This document shows positions 57,395-64,000 of a stretch of 64,000 nt of DNA, piece by piece. The stretch comes from Aphelocoma coerulescens (lineage: Eukaryota > Chordata > Aves > Passeriformes > Corvidae). The position numbers and the translations under genes are program-made. Position 1 is the stretch's first letter. The number at the start of each line of letters is the position of its first letter. The DNA is taken from NCBI RefSeq assembly GCF_041296385.1, contig NW_027183960.1:2465001-2529000 (forward strand), written 5' to 3'. The notes under the pieces are model-generated. The model saw only the letters and a list, made by a program, of their open reading frames with translations, searched no databases and was not told the origin of the DNA.

Positions 57395-60300
57395 AGCAGT
57401 TTCTAAGCGGCAAAAGTAAAGGCAGTTTCAGCACGGCCTCTTTCTTTCAGAACCTTTTCTGTGCCATCATGAACATGCTCAACATGCCACTCGCACCCGC
57501 TGAACTGCATCAAAGGCCCTGGAGATAGGCGCTTTCCTTCAAGCTCTCTGTAGCATCGTACCCTCCACCTCTGGCGGATCCCAAAGCCCTTCCAAACATC
57601 CAGCAGCTGCACGCAGAGAACAAGTGCTAAAACAAGGCGTTGGCCTTCCTAGTCCTTTTAAAGTCTGTGAACTAGGCGAAACATTCCAGTGAGCAGCACT
57701 TTCCTTCGCAACTATATCTAGAGCATCATCACATTCTCTCCAAGTGGGTAAGTCCACCCTTGCAGCGCAGCGTTTGAAGCCACAGTTCGGACTGAGAGAT
57801 AGGCCAGGTGAGAAAGCATTTCTTGACTATCCCTCTTCTCTGGAAGACTTGATACTCGCAGCGCGACCACGTCCACACACCTTCAGTGTGGCCAGGTTCA
57901 AGCAGCTAGAGCTCCCAGAGATGGGAGAGTCAGGAGAGAAGACGTTCCAAAAGTACCGTGTACTTACAGCAGCATTAAAACTGTGCACAGCAGTCTGCAG
58001 CACTGTAGACTGCGGCTTCTCCGACAGACGAGCCATCCCATTGTTGCCTCTCGCAGCCTGCTTGCTAGCTGCTCTCCTGAAGAAAAGAACTAGAAGAAAA
58101 AGCCAATGCTGGGCTGCACCTTCCCCTTGCCTTACGTAAAGCCACCTAAACTCCCCGCTGCACTCTCTACTTCCCCTCTCCTTGGAAGCGACCACTGTGT
58201 TTGCTGCATCTCGAAGCCTAAAGTTAAGCGCCAGTGGTTTTGGGGATGGTTGGAAGAGGGATAAGTAGTAGCACAAGGAAGTAGTTGTCGTTGAACTTCC
58301 TCCTTCTCAATGCTAACGTGAATTGGGCAGGCAGGCGAGTGCTAGCCACGCTCCTTTCTCAGTTTGTACGCTGCGGACACGAGTCCGGTGCTCTGCGCCT
58401 TCGTTCGGCCTCTTTAGTACCCATGTCGCTCTTTCATTCAGCCGGAGTCGAAGCGTCGTCTACTTCTCGCCCAGAGAGCACGGTGCCGGCAGCGAAATGC
58501 CCCAGCCGACTGCTTCTGCCGACACACGCCTGGTCTATGCACTTTCCCTCGCAGCGACATACAGCAGCACTTTCGGTCTTTCTTGTCGTCCAAATGTAAA
58601 GGGAAAGATTCTCTGCTATGTCCCGCCCAGAGAACAGTTTTAGGTCAACCAGCACGCCCAGAGCTTGCCCTCGACGCGTGGAAACTTGTGTTTGCACCAC
58701 ATTCAAGTGGTAGCCGTCTTTCCTTTACAGGCTGCAGAACGCCGTCAGATCCCGGTGCTCTCTGCACCTGCCTTCTCAGTTCCAATACCGCCGCGCACAA
58801 TACAGCTTTGCAGGAAGCAAACACGCGGATAGTCATGTCACTCAGAAGAACGTGCCAGGACGAAAAGATGTTCTTCCTTTCTCCTCGTCGCCCATATTGT
58901 GGTGCTGTATTAAAAGCCTTGGCCAGCGAAAGGCTAATCCAGCAAGTGTTTCTCACCTGACGCATTTCGCTGAGGGAGAGCTGAGGAAAATCCTTGCACA
59001 GCACACTGCGGATGCGTGCAGTACACATGCTGAAGAGAGCCACAGCTAAAAGCCATCGCTGGGCTTCAGTTCTGTCCAGACGGCAGAAGGCGAAGAACGA
59101 AGCAGCTGGGCACCGCGTTAACGTACTCAGTGGACCGAATTTCAAATGTCCAGCCAAGAGCTGCTTCACAAGCAGATTCAGCTGAGAATGCTCTGGATGG
59201 TTCACAAAGTAAGGCGTAGCCGTTGCACTCTATCACACTATCAGGCCAGAAGAAGTTTCTTACACCTTCAATGCTGCAGAGTCCATGCAGCTGGAGCACA
59301 CGCAGTAGGACGCGTCCAGATAGACGGCGTTCTTCAAGTACCCCCCTCCTCCAAGCAGCCTTGAAACTGAGCACAACACACTGCGGCTCGGGAGCTTCCT
59401 TCTCAGATAGACGTGCCGTCACGTTATTCACTCTCGCAGCTCCGTTGCCCACTTGCAGCAGGTGCTACCAAAGCAAAATGCTCCAGAAGTAAAAAGCACT
59501 GCTGAGCAAACCTTTTCCTTTGCCTCACGTAAAGCACTGTAAACTGTCCGCTGCACTCTTTATTTCCATTCTCCGCTGCATCTACCACTGTCATCTCTGC
59601 ATCTCGAAGCATAAAGCTCGGCACAATTCTTCCCAGGGAAAGCTGGAAGAGAAATAGGTAGCAGCACAAGTAGCTGCAAGTGGAACTTTTGTTTTCAACT
59701 GCTAACGTGAATCCGCAAAGAAGCGAGCGGCAGCCACGCTTCTTCTTGCAGCCTGTGCGATGCGCACACCAGCTCGGTGCTCTGCGCCCTCATTCGTATG
59801 CTCTTCGTACCATGTCGCGCTTTTCATTCTGCCGGAGTCGAAGCGTCGTCTACTTCTCGCCCGGAGAGCACGGTGCCGGAAGAGAAATGCCCCAGCCGAC
59901 TGCCCTTCCGAAACACACCAGGGCTATGCACTTTTCTCGCAGCGACATACAGCAGCACTTTCGGTCTTTTCTTGTCGTCCAAATGTAAAGGGAAAGATTC
60001 TCAGCAATGTCGGGCACAGAGAACAGTTTTAGGTCAACAAGCACGCCCAGAGCTTGCCCGCGACTCGTGGAAACTTGTGTTTGCACACATTCCAGTGGCA
60101 GCCCTCTTTCCTTTACAGCCTGCAGAGCGCCGTCAGATCGCGGTGCTCTCTGCACCTGCCTTCTCCCTTTCAAGTACCACTGCGCACAATATAGCCTTGC
60201 AGGAAGCAATGACGCGGATAGTCGTCTCGCAGAGAAAAACGTGCAAAGACGAAAAGATGTTCTTCTTTGCTCCTCCTCGTCGCCCAGATTGTGGTGCTGT

Positions 60301-63080
60301 ACTGAAAGCCATGGCCAGCGAAAGGCTAATCCAGCAAGTGTTTCTCACCTGATGCATTTCGCTGAGGGAGAGCTGAGGAAAATCCTTGCACAGCACACTG
60401 CGGATGCGTGCAGTACACATGCTGAAGAGCGGCAAAACTCAAAGCCATCGCTGGGCTTCAGTTCTGTCCAGACGGCAGAAGGCGAAGAACGAAGCAGCTG
60501 GGCACCGCGTTAACGTACTCAGTGGACCGAATTTCAAATGTCCAGCCAAGAGCTGCTTCACAAGCAGATTCAGCTGAGAATGCTCTGGATGGTTCACAAA
60601 GTAAGGCGTAGCCGTTGCACTCTATCACACTACCTGGCCAGAAGCAGTATCCTACACCTTCAATGCTGCAGAGTCCATGCAGCTGGAGCACACGCAGTAG
60701 GACGCGTCCAGATAGACGGCGTTCTTCAAGTACCCCCCTCCTCCAAGCAGCCTTGAAACTGAGCACAACACACTGCGGCTCGGGAGCTTCCTTCTCAGAT
60801 AGACGTGCAGTCACGTTATTCACTCTCGCAGCTCCGTTGCCCACTAGCAGCAGGTGCTACCAAAGCAAAATGCTCCAGAAGTAAAAAGCACTGCTGAGCA
60901 AACCTTTTCCTTTGCCTCACGTAAAGCACTGTAAACTGTCCGCTGCACTCTTTATTTCCATTCTCCGCTGCATCTACCACTGTCATCTCTGCATCTCGAA
61001 GCATAAAGCTCGGCACAATTCTTCCCAGGGAAAGCTGGAAGAGAAATAGGTAGCAGCACAAGTAGCTGCAAGTGGAACTTTTGTTTTCAACTGCTAACGT
61101 GAATCCGCAAAGAAGCGAGCGGCAGCCACGCTTCTTCTTGCAGCCTGTGCGATGCGCACACCAGCTCGGTGCTCTGCGCCCTCATTCGTATGCTCTTCGT
61201 ACCATGTCGCGCTTTTCATTCAGCCGGAGTCGAAGCGTCGTCTACTTCTCGCCTGAGAGCACGGTGCCGGAAGAGAAATGCCCCAGCCGACTGCCCTTCC
61301 GAAACACACCAGGGCTATGCACTTTTCTCGCAGCGACATACAGCAGCACTTTCGGTCTTTTCTTGTCGTCCAAATGTAAAGGGAAAGATTCTCAGCAATG
61401 TCGGGCACAGAGAACAGTTTTAGGTCAACAAGCACGCCCAGAGCTTGCCCGCGACTCGTGGAAACTTGTGTTTGCACACATTCCAGTGGCAGCCCTCTTT
61501 CCTTTACAGCCTGCAGAGCGCCGTCAGATCGCGGTGCTCTCTGCACCTGCCTTCTCCCTTTCAAGTACCACTGCGCAGAATATAGCCTTGCAGGAAGCAA
61601 TGACGCGGATAGTCGTCTCGCAGAGAAGAACGTGCAAAGACGAAAAGATGTTCTTCTTTGCTCCTCCTCGTCGCCCAGATTGTGGTGCTGTACTGAAAGC
61701 CATGGCCAGCGAAAGGCTAATCCAGCAAGTGTTTCTCACCTGATGCATTTCGCTGAGGGAGAGCTGAGGAAAATCCTTGCACAGCACACTGCGGATGCGT
61801 GCAGTACACATGCTGAAGAGCGGCAAAACTCAAAGCCATCGCTGGGCTTCAGTTCTGTCCAGACGGCAGAAGGCGAAGAACGAAGCAGCTGGGCACCGCG
61901 TTAACGTACTCAGTGGACCGAATTTCAAATGTCCAGCCAAAAGCTGCTTCATAAGCAGATTCAGCTGAGAATGCTCTGGCTGCTTCACAAAGTAAGGCGC
62001 AGCCGTTTCCATTCATCACACTACCTGGCCAGAAGCAGTATCCTACACCTTCAATGCTGCAGAGTCCATGCAGCTGGAGCACACGCAGTAGGACGCGTCC
62101 AGATAGACGGCGTTCTTCAAGTACCCCCCTCCTCCAAGCAGCCTTGAAACTGAGCACAACACACTGCGGCTCGGGAGCTTCCTTCTCAGATAGACGTGCC
62201 GTCACGTTATTCACTCTCGCAGCTCCGTTGCCCACTAGCAGCAGGTGCTACCAAAGCAAAATGCTCCAGAAGTAAAAAGCACTGCTGAGCAAACCTTTTC
62301 CTTTGCCTCACGTAAAGCACTGTAAACTGTCCGCTGCACTCTTTATTTCCATTCTCCGCTGCATCTACCACTGTCATCTCTGCATCTCGAAGCATAAAGC
62401 TCGGCACAATTCTTCCCAGGGAAAGCTGGAAGAGAAATAGGTAGCAGCACAAGTAGCTGCAAGTGGAACTTTTGTTTTCAACTGCTAACGTGAATCCGCA
62501 AAGAAGCGAGCGGCAGCCACGCTTCTTCTTGCAGCCTGTGCGATGCGCACACCAGCTCGGTGCTCTGCGCCCTCATTCGTATGCTCTTCGTACCATGTCG
62601 CGCTTTTCATTCTGCCGGAGTCGAAGCGTCGTCTACTTCTCCTCGCCTGAGAGCACGGTGCCGGCAGAGAAACGCTCCGGGCTTCTGCCTCTGCCGAAAC
62701 ACGCCTGGGCTATCCCTCTCAGCGTTAAGTAGCACAAAATGCTGTCTGCGTTGTGGTCTTAATCTTAAGGGAAAGATTCTCGGCTTCGGCTAGCACAGAG
62801 AATTTTGCTGGGACAATACATGTGTTTTATTATCCTTTCTCGCAAGAAGACTATGGTGCTTCTTTGGAACTGTTGGCCAGTGTAAGGCTAATCCAGCAAG
62901 TGCTTCTCTCCTGACACATTTCTCTGAGCGAGAGCTTCGGCGGACAGTTGGGCTCTGCGAAGCAGAAAGTCTGTGCTTGCACGTAGCGCTGAGGAGAATC
63001 TGTGCACAGCGCGCTCTGGATGCGTGCAGTACACACACTAAAGAGAGCCAAAGCTCAATGTCTCAGTTCTGTCCAGCGCC
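57395..63080 (+). repeat. Central 1.39-kb tandem array, second copy
   Basis: Units start at 58290, 59680, 61072 and 62463 (spacings 1390, 1392 and 1391), preceded by the diverged unit from 57395. All three complete units are full length here, unlike unit 3 of the first period. The second unit contains a patch near 60620-60665 (CTGGCCAGAAGCAGTATCC) otherwise seen in unit 3. The last unit is partial and ends at the inversion point near 63080. Confidence 0.9.
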
Positions 63081-64000
63081 GGAAATTGAGAAGAACGCAG
63101 CCCCAGAGCTCTGGGCTGGAGTGTGCGATGGTTATGAGCTGTGCCGCTCTTCTGCGTGTCTACTGCACGCATCCATAGTGTACAGTGCAAGGATTTTCCT
63201 CAGCTCTCGCTCAGCGAAATGCATTAGAAGGGAAGCACATGCTAGATTAGCCATTCGTTAGCCCACGCTTTCAGTAGAGCACCACAATCTGGGCGACGAG
63301 GAAAAGCAAAGAAGAACATCTTTTCGTCTTTGCACGATCTTCTCTGCGAGACATCTCTCCACGTCTTTGCTTCCTGCAAGGCTGTAAGGTGCGCGGTGGT
63401 ACTTGGAAGGGAGAAGGCAGGTGCAGAGAGCACCGCGATCTGACGGCGCTCTGCAGGCTGTAAAGGAAAGAAAGCTACCACTTGAATATGGTGCAAATAC
63501 CAATTTCCACGCGTCGCGGGTAAGCTCCGGGTAAGCTTGGTGACCTAAAACTGGGCGCTGAGTGAGACGTAACCGAGAATCTTTCCCTTTGCATTCCGGC
63601 TCCAACGCAAACAGAATGTGATGCTACTTAGCGTTGCGAAGGAAAGTGCATAGCCCTGGTGTGTTTGGGAAGAATCAGCAGCCTGGAGCGTTTTTCTGGA
63701 GCCTTTCTCCGCTGGCACCGTGCTCTCTGGGCGAGAAGTAGACGACGCTTCGACTCCGGCAGAATGAAAGCGCGACATGGTACGAAGAGCATTAAAGAAT
63801 GAGGGCAGAGCACCGAGCTGGTGTGTGCATCGCACAGGCTGCAAGAGGAAGCCTGGCTGTCACTCGCTTGTTTCCGGATTCACGTTAGCGTTTTAAAACA
63901 GAAAGTTCCACTTGCAGCTACTTGTGCTGCTGCCTATTTCTCTTCCAGCGTTCCCTGGGAGGAATTGTGCCGAGCTTTATGCTTCGAGATGCAGAGATAA
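63081..64000 (-). repeat. Inverted central unit, second copy, cut by the window end
   Basis: Copy of 22301-23220, differing at few positions (for example near 63634 and 63712). The palindrome should continue into another arm B beyond the window. Confidence 0.9.

Larger units (their letters stand above)
49231..58734 (+). repeat. Palindrome arm A'
   Basis: Direct copy of arm A (8635-18139) in the second period and inverted partner of arm B. Single-base differences from arm A are few. Where A and A' differ, arm B agrees with one or the other in blocks. The homology to B stops near 58734, as in arm A. Confidence 0.96.

Noticed and set aside
1..64000. False tandem duplication by the assembler (haplotig duplicated in one contig)
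   Set aside because: The copies differ by indels including 182 bp, variants are shared with arm B in blocks, and the ERV1 flanks are consistent in both. It is not excluded without reads, so the check is listed under the first finding.
1..64000. CR1 LINE copies, tRNA or snRNA genes
   Set aside because: I looked for the usual CR1 3' end and for tRNA A/B-box arrangements and saw none I could support by eye.

Overview
The window looks like part of a bird genome, probably a songbird, in an ampliconic and ERV-rich region. A W chromosome is the most likely setting, but that is inference: no single-copy gene anchors the species or chromosome. The evidence is very high repeat content, avian-type class I, class II and ERVL-like retroelements, a lone CpG island inside each palindrome arm, and no intact host gene. 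I recognised no tRNA, rRNA, CRISPR array or bacterial operon.

Layout. The window is a little more than one and a half periods of a 40.6-kb tandem amplicon: 1-23220 is repeated almost base for base at 40603-64000. The period is itself built from inverted repeats. Arm A (8635-18139), a central array of about 1.39-kb tandem repeats that reverses direction near 22.3 kb, and inverted arm B (24133-32878) form one palindrome. Arm B is interrupted by a 10.1-kb class I endogenous retrovirus (ERV1, 32879-42969, minus strand) and resumes at 42970-43679. A 5.55-kb spacer (43680-49230) follows, then arm A' (49231-58734), so B and A' form a second palindrome. The window opens inside another ERV1 copy (its gag start, leader and 5' LTR, 1-2372) and ends inside the inverted part of the second central array.

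Arm contents, in order: 0.7 kb of unassigned sequence, an approximately 1-kb CpG island (candidate promoter), a deleted class I-like ERV (ERV2) with both LTRs and integrase and env remnants, a degenerate CCTTG-rich satellite whose strand bias flips internally, and unassigned sequence leading into the central array. Each spacer carries a deleted class II (betaretrovirus-like) ERV with a 3' LTR, a probable ERVL-type solo LTR, and about 3 kb of unassigned sequence.

History read from the sequence. ERV1 sits in arm B but not in arm A or A'. Its flanks and the empty site in arm A define a 4-bp target duplication. The same insertion is present in both tandem periods, so the order is inverted duplication, then ERV1 insertion, then tandem duplication. 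Sites that differ between A and A' are shared with B in blocks, which points to arm-to-arm gene conversion. All retroviral genes seen here are broken by stops, frame changes or deletions. The many open frames in the CpG island, the CCTTG satellite and the 1.39-kb repeats are best read as non-coding.
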